A stretch of 48,441 bases of DNA, taken from NCBI GenBank assembly GCA_028293825.1, contig JAQGNY010000035.1, forward strand, positions 1 to 48,441, read 5' to 3'. A program made the position numbers and the translations under genes. Below, one piece after another: positions 1 to 8,298 of the stretch (within the stretch, counting starts at the first letter, position 1; each line of letters opens with the position of its first letter). The notes beneath the pieces are model-generated. The model had not been told where the DNA came from, searched no databases, and saw only the letters and a program-made list of their open reading frames with translations. The stretch comes from Verrucomicrobiaceae bacterium (GTDB lineage Bacteria; Pseudomonadota; Gammaproteobacteria; Pseudomonadales; CAMLJR01).

Positions 1-1
1 A

Positions 2-688
2 CCCTCAGAAAACCACTGGCTCGGCACTGATACCACGGGTCGCGATGTGCTCGCTCGCTTACTATACGGATTTCGCATCGCAATCGCGTTCTCTGCTGCG
101 CTATTACTCTTTGAATATTTAATCGGCATTACTATTGGTTGCTTGATGGGTTATTGGGGCGGCGCGTTCGATTTAATTTTTCAGCGCATTATCGAGGTGT
201 GGTCCAACGTTCCGACGCTCTATGTGATCATGATCGTCGCATCGATTGTGCCGCCCGGATTTTGGACATTACTGTTCATCATGATTGCTTTCAGCTGGAC
301 CAACATGACGTGGTATATGCGCACTGCTACTTACCGCGAAAACACCCGTGATTATGTACTTGCTGCTCAAGCAATCGGCGCAAGAAGTGGTCGAATTATT
401 TTCCGTCATATTTTGCCGAACAGTATTTCAACCGTCGTTACATTTATTCCCTTCTCTGTCGCGGCTGGCGTGACCGCTTTAACTGCTCTTGATTATCTCG
501 GCTTCGGATTACCACCGCCCACACCAAGCTGGGGTGAGCTATTGAAGCAAGGCACAGACAACCTCGAATCGCCATGGATAGTAACCAGCGTCGTCATTGC
601 CATGACTGCTGTTTTAATGCTCGTGACATTTATCGGTGAAGCGATTCGCGAAGCATTTGATCCGAAGGTATTTCGTATTTATGAGTAA
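2..688 (+). CDS. Peptide-type ABC transporter permease, YejE/DppC-like (5' truncated)
   Basis: Inner-membrane permease subunit of a peptide/nickel-family ABC importer. The frame is open from the first bases of the window, so the gene starts upstream. The first visible residues (HWLGTDTTGRDVLARLLYG) are the conserved stretch that precedes the core BPD transmembrane domain in DppC/OppC/YejE proteins. Several hydrophobic helices follow, and the EAA-loop region is visible as the AAQAIGARSGRIIFRHILPN stretch, which contacts the ATPases. The stop codon overlaps the start of the binding-protein gene by 8 bases, so it belongs to the operon that runs to 4494. The first permease (YejB/DppB-like) is probably just outside the window. 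Family assignment is strong; the exact substrate is not readable from the permease. Confidence 0.9.
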   Translation, partial: PSENHWLGTDTTGRDVLARLLYGFRIAIAFSAALLLFEYLIGITIGCLMGYWGGAFDLIFQRIIEVWSNVPTLYVIMIVASIVPPGFWTLLFIMIAFSWTNMTWYMRTATYRENTRDYVLAAQAIGARSGRIIFRHILPNSISTVVTFIPFSVAAGVTALTALDYLGFGLPPPTPSWGELLKQGTDNLESPWIVTSVVIAMTAVLMLVTFIGEAIREAFDPKVFRIYE

Positions 689-2525
689 GTGGGTGAAATT
701 ATTTTTTTCCGGCTGCCTGATGTTTCTGCCTTTTTTAGCGCGAGCCGAAGCACCAACGCTTCCCGCTAATTTGCAATGGCAAACCAACGATACCGACCCC
801 GTGTTCGCCGACCCCAACGCAAAGCGCGGTGGTCGATTTCGAACCGTGATGCTGAGCTTTCCGCCGACGCTACGAATGGTAGGTCCCGACGCGTCAAATG
901 CATTTTCGGGTTTCCTTCGCGAAAACACGATGTCGCTCGTGGGGCAGCATCCCACAACATTGAATCCTATTCCCGGCTTAGCAACGCACTGGGCTTTCGG
1001 TGCCGATGGCAAAAGCGTTTATTTTAAGCTTGATCCGGATGCGCGCTGGTCCGATGGCGTGCGCATCACTGCAGACGATTATCTATTTGTACTGGAGTTC
1101 ATGCGCTCGAAATTTATCGTTGACCCGTGGTACAACAATTATTATTCAGAAGTGATAACAGACATTATTAAATTTGACGATTACACGATCGGTGTCATTG
1201 GGGCAAACTCAAGACCGCCTACTGAATTATTATTTGAACTAAATCTGCAACCGGAACCCAAGCATTTCCACAAACTGGACGAAAACTGGGTCGATAATTA
1301 CAACTGGAAAATAGAACCAAATACCGGCCCCTATGCCATCGATAGTATTCGCAAAGGAAAATATGTCGAATTCAAAAGAAAAGCAGACTGGTGGGCTAAC
1401 AACAAACGCTATTTTGCGCACCGATTTAATCCGGATTACGTTCGCGTCAAAGTGATACGCGATATGAATGTCGCGTATCAGAACTTTACTAAAGGCGAGC
1501 TCGACAGTTTTGGCTTAACCCTTCCCAGACTCTGGTACAAAAAAGCCAACGGCGTTCCGTACGATTCCGGCTACATCGGAAAAATTAAATTCTTTAACGA
1601 CGTACCTCAATCGCCGCAGGGATTTTTTCTGAATGAAGATGATCCGATACTGGCGGACCCAAATGTACGCTACGGAATAGCTTATTCGCTGAACTTTGCG
1701 AAACTGTTAAAAACAGTGTTACGCGGAGATTACGAGCGCCTGCAAACAATGAACGATGGCTACGGCGATTACACTAATCACGATATCAAACCGCGCGAAT
1801 TCGATTTGGCGAAAGCAAACCATTTCTTCGAACAGGCAGGATGGAATCGACGCGGCGGCGATGGAGTTCGAATTAAAAATGGACAACGGCTCTCGCTACG
1901 AATCAGTTACGGCAATGGCGAATCGACCGATAGATTAATTTTACTCAAACAAGAAGCAGCCAATGCCGGGTTGGAATTGACGTTGCAACTATTGGACGGC
2001 ACTGCGGCGTTCAAACAAATCTCAGAAAAAAAGCACCAGATCGCATGGCTTGCTTTTGGCAGTGGCGGCGGCGCAGCACCATCTTCGTATTGGGAGTTTT
2101 TTCATTCCGTAAACGCGCATAAGCCGCAGACCAACAACATAACCAATACGGACAATAAAACGCTCGACAACAAAATCGACGCCTACAAAGCTGCAACCGA
2201 TTTACAACAGCGTATAAAGCTGGCGCATGAAATTGAGCAGTTGATTTACGAGGATTGCGGATTTATCCCCGGCTACAAAGTCCCCTACAGTAGACAAGCG
2301 TTTTGGCGCTGGTTAAAACTACCTGCTGCGCTGGGTACGAAATCCTCAGAGGATTTATTCGATCCGTTCGGCGGTAACGTCATCGCAGATTCTTTCGGCG
2401 GCAGTGGCGGCCTATTCTGGATCGACGAAGCCGAGAAAGAAAAAGTGCAAAAAGCGCGAATACTTGGCGAGAAATTTCCGCCGATTAATATCGTCGATGA
2501 AACCTGGCGAGTGAAACCGCAATGA
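681..2525 (+). CDS. Family 5 extracellular solute-binding protein (YejA-like)
   Basis: Periplasmic binding protein of about 614 residues for a peptide-type ABC importer. The ATG at 681 lies inside the permease stop (ATGAGTAA) and gives a typical signal peptide: MSKWVKL, a hydrophobic core, then cleavage probably after LARA before EAPTLP. An in-frame GTG at 636 would extend it into the permease gene and spoil the signal peptide, so it was not used. The mature part has the SBP_bac_5 layout, including the RWSDGVRITADDYLF region and a C-terminal GYKVPYSRQAFWRW stretch. Length and order (permease, binding protein, ATPases) resemble the yejABEF system for oligopeptides and microcin-C-like compounds, but the substrate is inferred only. 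Confidence 0.9.
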   Translation: MSKWVKLFFSGCLMFLPFLARAEAPTLPANLQWQTNDTDPVFADPNAKRGGRFRTVMLSFPPTLRMVGPDASNAFSGFLRENTMSLVGQHPTTLNPIPGLATHWAFGADGKSVYFKLDPDARWSDGVRITADDYLFVLEFMRSKFIVDPWYNNYYSEVITDIIKFDDYTIGVIGANSRPPTELLFELNLQPEPKHFHKLDENWVDNYNWKIEPNTGPYAIDSIRKGKYVEFKRKADWWANNKRYFAHRFNPDYVRVKVIRDMNVAYQNFTKGELDSFGLTLPRLWYKKANGVPYDSGYIGKIKFFNDVPQSPQGFFLNEDDPILADPNVRYGIAYSLNFAKLLKTVLRGDYERLQTMNDGYGDYTNHDIKPREFDLAKANHFFEQAGWNRRGGDGVRIKNGQRLSLRISYGNGESTDRLILLKQEAANAGLELTLQLLDGTAAFKQISEKKHQIAWLAFGSGGGAAPSSYWEFFHSVNAHKPQTNNITNTDNKTLDNKIDAYKAATDLQQRIKLAHEIEQLIYEDCGFIPGYKVPYSRQAFWRWLKLPAALGTKSSEDLFDPFGGNVIADSFGGSGGLFWIDEAEKEKVQKARILGEKFPPINIVDETWRVKPQ

Positions 2526-3514
2526 CCGCACTGCGTATTGAAAATCTCAGTGTGTCGGTTGCCAGCGGTAAGCAGGATCAGGTGCGTTGGCCGGTACTGC
2601 ACAACATTTCATTGGAATTAAAAAGCGGTGAAATGCTCGGCCTGGTTGGTGAATCCGGCTGCGGCAAAAGTGTCACTGCACTTTCCGTCTTGCGCTTATT
2701 ACCGCAACCGACACTGCGCGTAGACAGCGGTGCCATTATTTTTAACGAAACTAATTTGCTCGCGCTAGACCCAAAGCAACTGCGCCAATTACGCGGCAAT
2801 AATGTCGCGATGATTTTTCAAGATCCGATGACCGCATTGAATCCAGTGCAAACCATCGGCAAGCAAGTCGAAGAAGTTTTACTACTGCATCGCCCGCAGT
2901 GGAGTAAGCAACAACGGCGGCAGCGCATTATTGAACTGCTCGAGCGCGTACGCATTCCCGCGCCTAGCGAACGCTTAAATGCCTATCCGCACCAACTGTC
3001 GGGAGGTATGCGCCAGCGCGTGATGATTGCGATGGCGCTGGCGTGCGAGCCGCAATTATTAATTGCCGACGAGCCCACCACTGCATTAGATGTCACGGTG
3101 CAGGCACAGGTACTCGATTTAATTAGAGAGTTGCAGCGCGAATCGAATATGGCGGTGTTGTTGATCACACACGATCTCGGTGTAATTGCCGAGACCTGTC
3201 AGCGCGTTGCGGTGATGTACGCCGGACGCATCGTGGAGCAGGCATCGGTCGAAGAGTTATTCGAGCAACCTCGACATCCGTACACACAAGGTTTGCTGGC
3301 ATCGCTACCGGCTCGCGCTGCGCAACCGCAAACGCCGCTCGCCACTATCGGAGGACAAGTGCCGGATATCGATGCGCGACCGCCCGGCTGCGCATTCTCC
3401 AATCGCTGTGCATGGCGTAGCGATATTTGCAGTGAAGTACCGGTGCTTGAAGGCGAAAGTCACGCCGTCGCCTGTTTTCACTGGCAGCATATTGCGACGG
3501 AGAATGCGCAATGA
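2522..3514 (+). CDS. Oligopeptide-type ABC transporter ATP-binding protein (OppD/DppD-like)
   Basis: Cytoplasmic ATPase of 330 residues. Walker A is GESGCGKSV, the signature motif is LSGGMRQRV and Walker B is [12 protein letters not shown], followed by the switch histidine in LLITHDLG. The C-terminus carries the oligopeptide_HPY extension with cysteines in [15 protein letters not shown]; in OppD/DppF-type proteins this region binds an iron-sulfur cluster. Its ATG overlaps the binding-protein stop by four bases (ATGA), so translation is probably coupled. In E. coli YejF both ATPase halves are one polypeptide; here they are two genes, so the set looks like a YejABE core with Dpp/Opp-style separate ATPases. 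Confidence 0.93.
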   Translation: MTALRIENLSVSVASGKQDQVRWPVLHNISLELKSGEMLGLVGESGCGKSVTALSVLRLLPQPTLRVDSGAIIFNETNLLALDPKQLRQLRGNNVAMIFQDPMTALNPVQTIGKQVEEVLLLHRPQWSKQQRRQRIIELLERVRIPAPSERLNAYPHQLSGGMRQRVMIAMALACEPQLLIADEPTTALDVTVQAQVLDLIRELQRESNMAVLLITHDLGVIAETCQRVAVMYAGRIVEQASVEELFEQPRHPYTQGLLASLPARAAQPQTPLATIGGQVPDIDARPPGCAFSNRCAWRSDICSEVPVLEGESHAVACFHWQHIATENAQ

Positions 3515-4494
3515 GCGACGCATTGATTCAAGTACGCAATTTGCGCAAATATTTTTTGCAGCGCAGTGGATTGTTAAAGCAACACAAAAATTATTTGCAT
3601 GCCGTCGATGGCGTTAGCTTCAATATCGAGCGCGGCGAAACGCTGGGCCTGGTCGGAGAATCCGGCTGCGGTAAATCGACGCTCGGAAAAGCGTTGCTGC
3701 GCTTATATGAACCGGATGAGGGTGAAATTATTTTCGACGGCGCCGACATTCGCACGCTGTCACGTGCGGATATGCGCACTACGCGCCGTCGTATGCAGAT
3801 GGTATTTCAAGATCCGTACGACTCATTGAATGCGCGCCATACGGTTGGAACAATTGTCGAAGAGCCATTGGTTGTGCATAACCTCGGCGGTAATAGCAAC
3901 CAGCGTCGCGAGCAAGTACAACAATTACTGAAACAGGTCGGCCTACCTACCAACAGTATCGATCGCTACCCGCACGAATTTTCCGGCGGACAACGACAGC
4001 GCATCGGTATCGCGCGCGCGATTGCCCTACAGCCAGAATTTATCGTTTGCGATGAGCCGCTTTCGGCACTCGACGTTTCGGTACAGGCGCAGATAATTAA
4101 TTTGCTGCTAGAGCTGCGCGCTTCGATGAATTTATCGCTGCTGTTTATTTCGCATGATCTGTCCGTGGTGCGGCATATTAGCGATCGTGTGGCGGTTATG
4201 TATCTGGGTGAAATTGTCGAGCTGGCACCAGCGGCAACAATTTATAACGAAGCGCGGCATCCTTACACGCAATATTTAATCGCGTCGATTCCTAAACCCG
4301 TGCCCGGTGCGCGTCGTCAACACCATGCGCTGCTAACTGGCGAAGTGCCCAGCCCGATCAATCCACCGAGCGGGTGTCGCTTTCATACGCGCTGCCCCAA
4401 AGCGGAATCAATCTGTAAGGTCGAAAAGCCGGCATTCGATATGATCGCAAACGATGAGCAACATCGAGTCGCGTGTCATTTTGCAGAAAAATAA
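3511..4494 (+). CDS. Oligopeptide-type ABC transporter ATP-binding protein (OppF/DppF-like)
   Basis: Second ATPase of the importer, 327 residues. Walker A is GESGCGKST, the signature is [14 protein letters not shown] and Walker B is [12 protein letters not shown], with the switch histidine in LFISHDLSV. The C-terminal HPY extension contains [15 protein letters not shown], again with the cluster-type cysteines. The ATG overlaps the previous stop by four bases. It is the last gene of the operon: a hairpin follows, and the next genes run toward it from the other strand. Family assignment is strong; the transported substrate is not determined by this sequence. Confidence 0.93.
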   Translation: MSDALIQVRNLRKYFLQRSGLLKQHKNYLHAVDGVSFNIERGETLGLVGESGCGKSTLGKALLRLYEPDEGEIIFDGADIRTLSRADMRTTRRRMQMVFQDPYDSLNARHTVGTIVEEPLVVHNLGGNSNQRREQVQQLLKQVGLPTNSIDRYPHEFSGGQRQRIGIARAIALQPEFIVCDEPLSALDVSVQAQIINLLLELRASMNLSLLFISHDLSVVRHISDRVAVMYLGEIVELAPAATIYNEARHPYTQYLIASIPKPVPGARRQHHALLTGEVPSPINPPSGCRFHTRCPKAESICKVEKPAFDMIANDEQHRVACHFAEK

Positions 4495-4533
4495 AAACGA
4501 AAATCGAAAGCGCTGAATGGAAAAAACAGAAGG

Positions 4534-4564
4534 AAGCGGCTGCAACAATTAATTTGCAGCGCTT
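4534..4564. terminator. Probable bidirectional terminator between convergent operons
   Basis: A stem GCTGCAA (4539-4545) pairs with TTGCAGC (4554-4560) around an 8-base loop. An outer AAGC/GCTT pairing extends it past one bulged G. It sits between the ABC operon (+, ends 4494) and the COX IV-like gene (-, ends 4568). On the minus strand a run of six T follows after about eight bases; on the plus strand the tail is only moderately T-rich. Function is inferred from structure and position. Confidence 0.55.
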
Positions 4565-4567
4565 TAA

Positions 4568-4867
4568 TTAAGCTGCGTTAAACCAATACAAACAGACAAT
4601 AGCAATGCAGACGCCCGCACCCCACAACTCGAACAACAAACGCAGCGGTAGCGGCGCGTGCTTTAGCTCCATGAAATTTAAACCCACCAGTCTCACTTTA
4701 AAAAGCGCTACCAGAAACATGAATACCGTCGCCAGTTGCGGCCCTTTCGAATATTGAATGGAGGCTGAGGAATGCCCCAACCACCATGAAAAACCGGTCA
4801 ACAGAACTAAAACCACCCAGACGACCGTAGTGTAACTGCGCAACAATTGGCTCATAACAGCGCTCAT
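4568..4867 (-). CDS. Prokaryotic cytochrome c oxidase subunit IV family protein
   Basis: Small membrane protein of 99 residues with three predicted helices: VVWVVLVLLTGFSWWL near the N-terminus, a middle ATVFMFLVALFKVRLVGLNF segment, and a C-terminal LWGAGVCIAIVCLYW helix. The size and the middle FLVALFKVRLVGLNFMELKHAP stretch match the COX4_pro family (CyoD/NorF-like accessory subunits of haem-copper oxidases). It lies 21 bases downstream of a COX III-like gene in the same direction. No catalytic subunit I or II is present in the window, so whether it serves an oxidase or a NO reductase encoded elsewhere is open. The start is uncertain between ATG 4867 and ATG 4855; neither has a strong ribosome binding site. 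Confidence 0.75.
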   Translation of the reverse strand: MSAVMSQLLRSYTTVVWVVLVLLTGFSWWLGHSSASIQYSKGPQLATVFMFLVALFKVRLVGLNFMELKHAPLPLRLLFELWGAGVCIAIVCLYWFNAA

Positions 4868-4888
4868 TAGTTAGCGAATAGTTAAACG

Positions 4889-5479
4889 TCACTTCATTAA
4901 ATACAGCAGCGGAAATAGAACAATCCACAGCACGTCGACCATGTGCCAATAACTGGCGCCACCTTCCAAAATCGCAAGATCGCTCGGCTTGGAAATACCC
5001 CGCCGCGCGATCACGCAAAGAACAGCCAGCGCTACCATGCCGATCAATACATGAAAAAAATGCAGCCCGGTAAGGATGAAGTAAAACATGTAAAAGTCGT
5101 TGGTGGTCAGCCCTATTCCAGCGTGTATTTTTTCGGAGTATTCGATTACTTTCACCGAAATAAAACCGGCACCGCACAACATTGCCAGCAACAATAATTT
5201 GAACGCCAGCCCATTCAGATTTTTCCGCGCCGCGTTAATACCGAGCACGACCAACCACGAACTGGTCAGCAGAAAAATCGTGTTCAACGCACCGTAATTG
5301 CTATTCAGTGTGGCTTGCGACTGCATAAACAATTCGGGATTCTGCGCGCGATAAAACACGAATACCGAAAAGAACAAACCGAATACCAGCATATCGCCGA
5401 GAACAAAAATCCAGAGACCAAGCTCGCCCGGTATATGCCGAGTGGAAACGGGCTTGGCCTCTATAACCCGTGCATTCAC
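4889..5479 (-). CDS. Cytochrome c oxidase subunit III family protein (NorE-like)
   Basis: Membrane protein of 196 residues with five predicted helices. The N-terminal PGELGLWIFVLGDMLVFGLFF, the central FYMFYFILTGLHFFHVLIGM and the terminal SYWHMVDVLWIVLFPLLYL are hallmark COX III segments, including the conserved E of the GE/GLW region and the LTGLHFFHV motif. The length is that of short CyoC/NorE-type subunits, not of full COX III. The start is a GTG at 5479 that overlaps the TGA of the upstream gene (GTGA); the nearby ATG is out of frame. This implies tight coupling with the unknown membrane protein upstream. NorE-like proteins assist NO reductases, but no norB or norC is visible here. Confidence 0.85.
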   Translation of the reverse strand: MNARVIEAKPVSTRHIPGELGLWIFVLGDMLVFGLFFSVFVFYRAQNPELFMQSQATLNSNYGALNTIFLLTSSWLVVLGINAARKNLNGLAFKLLLLAMLCGAGFISVKVIEYSEKIHAGIGLTTNDFYMFYFILTGLHFFHVLIGMVALAVLCVIARRGISKPSDLAILEGGASYWHMVDVLWIVLFPLLYLMK

Positions 5480-6177
5480 CGCAGTACACCTACATCCGGT
5501 TGGCGTTTAATCGCTTTCAACAAGGTTATGAACATCACGTTGAACCAAATCGCAAACACGACTAGCGGCATCCAAAACGCGAGTAAACCATTCCAGGCAA
5601 ACGGGCCGGTTTTGAAAAACGTCATCAGGCCGGCCGGCAACAATAAAAATGCCACCCAGAAATTTAAATAACCCACCCAACGCGGAAAAATTGGCGGCTG
5701 ATTTTTATCGCCAAGAATGGCAAGACCGATAGCTACGTTTTGAATAACGGCCGGCGAAAAAGTCATCGCAATAATCAACCACGACGCATCGTTCAACAGC
5801 AAAATAAGTTCGGGATTACGCTCGGGTCGAAACGCTGCGGTCGTCCACAACATGGCGGGGATCAAGATAATTGCGATACTCATCGCGCCACCCAGTAACT
5901 GCGTATACGCCAATACCGGTGGGCTGCCTTCGATACGCTGAATTTGGGCGGAAATAACGGCGATAAACGGGGCAAATAAACCGGCACCCGCCACCAATAA
6001 AATCATTCCGACGCGAATGCCATTGGTATTTTGTCGAAATAACTCTGCAATTTCGGCAGCACCGGAACTCGGTAACGGTGGTGGTACAAACTTCGCCAAC
6101 AACCACCAACCGATGGTCACCATAACTCCCATCAACGGTGCGGCCCAAAGACAGATCAACTGTGAACGCTTGTTCAT
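5476..6177 (-). CDS. Unknown six-helix integral membrane protein
   Basis: A 233-residue protein I do not recognise. Six hydrophobic segments are visible, at about residues 7-29, 54-76, 88-110, 127-150, 165-185 and 195-218. The start is ATG 6177, preceded by a strong AAGGAGAG ribosome binding site; a 15-residue upstream extension in the same frame lacks one. The stop overlaps the GTG of the COX III-like gene, so the two are translationally coupled, and it probably acts with that protein in the inner membrane. No cofactor-binding motif is obvious. There are few charged residues in the helices and the loop after helix 1 is proline-rich. It could be an assembly or anchor subunit; no function is claimed. 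Confidence 0.75.
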   Translation of the reverse strand: MNKRSQLICLWAAPLMGVMVTIGWWLLAKFVPPPLPSSGAAEIAELFRQNTNGIRVGMILLVAGAGLFAPFIAVISAQIQRIEGSPPVLAYTQLLGGAMSIAIILIPAMLWTTAAFRPERNPELILLLNDASWLIIAMTFSPAVIQNVAIGLAILGDKNQPPIFPRWVGYLNFWVAFLLLPAGLMTFFKTGPFAWNGLLAFWMPLVVFAIWFNVMFITLLKAIKRQPDVGVLR

Positions 6178-6398
6178 TTCACTCTCCTTATTGTTATTGA
6201 ATCGAATGTATTTGCCGCCCATTGTAATTGAGATAAATAAGCGCGCGACAGCTGTTGTTGGACTGCGGGTAAAACGGTGAGGTAATTGATCAAGCGAATC
6301 GAGCTGATCGCCGTGCTTAATTAATATCTGTTAATAAACTTGATTTAACATCGGTTCAAATCCCAATGCCGAAGTCAGTGGCAACGAAACAGGGAGCA

Positions 6399-6710
6399 TT
6401 ATTTTTTTGGAGTCGACATATAAACAATCAGTGCTGCGTAATCGGTATCGGTGCAGTCGAAACACATTCCCTTCGGCGGCATCGCGTTTATACCGCGTTT
6501 AGCGCTGAGCAATAATTGCTGTGGACCCTTGGCCAGACGCGGCTTCCAATCCGCTTCTACAAACGATCGCGGCGCGCCTGCGGCACCGGACGCATGGCAC
6601 GATATGCAGGAGCGATTGTAATGGTCAATAACGTCTTGATCGGTCGCTGCCGCCGCCATCGACAACAGCATTAATGAAAAACTTAAAACGCCTGCCAATA
6701 CATTTTTCAC
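6399..6710 (-). CDS. Cytochrome c5-type c-type cytochrome, periplasmic or membrane-tethered
   Basis: Small c-type cytochrome. A haem attachment site CISCH lies in a SCISCHASGAAGAPR context, and an INAMPPKGMCFDC segment near the C-terminus holds the likely methionine ligand; this pattern and the two extra C-terminal cysteines are typical of the cytochrome c5/CytC5-like family. The open frame extends to 6854, but that part is basic and not signal-like. A GTG at 6710 (or 6719) gives a proper signal peptide, MKNVLAGVLSFSLMLLSMAAAA, read from the frame. The start is therefore uncertain. The gene lies between the PepSY gene and the six-helix protein, all on the minus strand, and could pass electrons to or from either. 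Function is inferred from family only. Confidence 0.8.
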   Translation of the reverse strand: MKNVLAGVLSFSLMLLSMAAAATDQDVIDHYNRSCISCHASGAAGAPRSFVEADWKPRLAKGPQQLLLSAKRGINAMPPKGMCFDCTDTDYAALIVYMSTPKK

Positions 6711-6831
6711 GAATGTCACCCAACTGTTTGGTTTAACGCGATCGCTCTCAGCGCAATTTACGTTAGCGCTAAAACATGTCGGCGACAATTTTATCACTGA
6801 TCGGCTTTTTCGATGCTTTAGTTGCGCGTGA

Positions 6832-8259
6832 TTATTCGGGAAATGGTGCCGCATTTTTCTCGCAGGTTTTTTTGTAAATCTTCTCAGGAAGACCCAACCA
6901 GCGATTCACGGCGGGAATTTGGCTGAACAAAAACTTTTCCAGTACAAACACTACAGCTACCGAAGCGCCAAACAGCGGTAAATAAATAGCCAGTCCGGCT
7001 ACTACGACAACTAAACCAAAAGAAAAACGTGGCTGCTGTAACGGTATCGGCGCGCCCAATAAACCTGTCGCACGGCGACGCCACCATAGAACGACAGCGC
7101 TGACACTAAGCAGAACTAAACCGAGCGCGGTGAACAAGCCGAGCAATTGATTGAACCAACCGAACAATTGTCCTTCATGCGCTGCGACACCGGTGCCGAT
7201 AATGCGATCGATTAAATGGCGTTGATTGAAATTTTCACGGCGAACTATTTCCCCCGATGCGCCATTGACCAGTAAATCGGCGCGCAATAGTCGATTCTGT
7301 GCATCGGATTTTGCTGCCCATAAATCGGCTGTACTGGTCGACGGACTGATCCGCACCGGCGGCGCAAGCTGAAGCGCACTCACCACCGCGACAACGCGAT
7401 TGATCTGCGCATAATTGGTTGAAAAATTATTTGTCGATTTTTGCATTGCGGAATGATCGTGGCCAACATGCTCCTGCGATGCGCCCTGCTCCAAAGTTTT
7501 TCCGCTGGATTGTTTGTCGGCATTTTCACGCCCCACTGTCCAATCCTGCGCTGCGACCGCAGTACCTGTCAGCGTTCGCAACGCCTTAAAATAACTTCCC
7601 CAAACGTTGGCCCACGGCAAACCACTCAGTAATAACACTAATGCAAAAGCAGAAATCCAAATTCCCGTTACCGCGTGAATATCGCGCCAGAACGTGCGCT
7701 GACCGCGACCTATGCGCGGAAATAACAAACCCGCTAAACCTTGAACCTGGCGCGGCCACCACAAATAAATTCCGCTCACTACCATAACAATCGCCCAGGA
7801 CGCCGCCAACTCGACCAAAATCGATCCGACATTCCCGATTAGCAACTCGCCATGAATCGTGCGCACGACCTGCATAAATCGATCTTCTTCGCGCACTGTT
7901 TTTAATATCTGCAACGTTTGTGGATGCACGTAAACGCGCACCGTCGCACCCTCGCTTTTCACAAAAACCCGCACCGCCGCGTTATCAGCCGGCGGTAATT
8001 CGTAAGCGATAAATTGTGCGCCTGCGACTGCGTTTAACGCGGCTGCTATCTGTGCATCCGCGTCGGCACGATGTGCAATCGGCGTCAAATTATCGAGCGG
8101 CACATCGATCCATGCCTCCACCTGCGGCTTGAATAGATAAATGGCACCACTGATCGACAATAAAATAACAAAAGGAATACAAAATAAACCTGCGTAAAAA
8201 TGCCAGCGCCACACTGCGCGATAATCCGGCCACGATTTTTTTGTGTTTTTATTTTTCAT
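6832..8259 (-). CDS. PepSY-associated transmembrane protein
   Basis: Inner-membrane protein of 475 residues of the PepSY_TM family. The N-terminal WRWHFYAGLFCIPFVILLSI segment with conserved histidine is the family hallmark. Further helices include ASWAIVMVVSGIYLWWPR, WISAFALVLLLSGLPW and LLGLFTALGLVLLSVSAVVLWW, then one more C-terminal pair. The conserved histidine in the VVRTIHGELLIG region is also typical, as is the central periplasmic part with PepSY-like folds. A histidine-rich stretch, EHVGHDHSAMQ, sits between helices 3 and 4 and may bind metal. In other bacteria such proteins sit beside TonB receptors and are proposed to reduce imported ferric or cupric complexes. The TonB receptor ends 39 bases upstream, so the two are probably one operon. 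Confidence 0.88.
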   Translation of the reverse strand: MKNKNTKKSWPDYRAVWRWHFYAGLFCIPFVILLSISGAIYLFKPQVEAWIDVPLDNLTPIAHRADADAQIAAALNAVAGAQFIAYELPPADNAAVRVFVKSEGATVRVYVHPQTLQILKTVREEDRFMQVVRTIHGELLIGNVGSILVELAASWAIVMVVSGIYLWWPRQVQGLAGLLFPRIGRGQRTFWRDIHAVTGIWISAFALVLLLSGLPWANVWGSYFKALRTLTGTAVAAQDWTVGRENADKQSSGKTLEQGASQEHVGHDHSAMQKSTNNFSTNYAQINRVVAVVSALQLAPPVRISPSTSTADLWAAKSDAQNRLLRADLLVNGASGEIVRRENFNQRHLIDRIIGTGVAAHEGQLFGWFNQLLGLFTALGLVLLSVSAVVLWWRRRATGLLGAPIPLQQPRFSFGLVVVVAGLAIYLPLFGASVAVVFVLEKFLFSQIPAVNRWLGLPEKIYKKTCEKNAAPFPE

Positions 8260-8298
8260 AAATAATCTCTGTCAGCGCTATGCGCCGATCATTTCAAC

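Noticed and set aside
6280-6350. Possible FNR/Anr-type sites (TTGAT followed by partial ATCAA) upstream of the COX-like cluster
   Set aside because: Neither candidate has the right second half-site or spacing.
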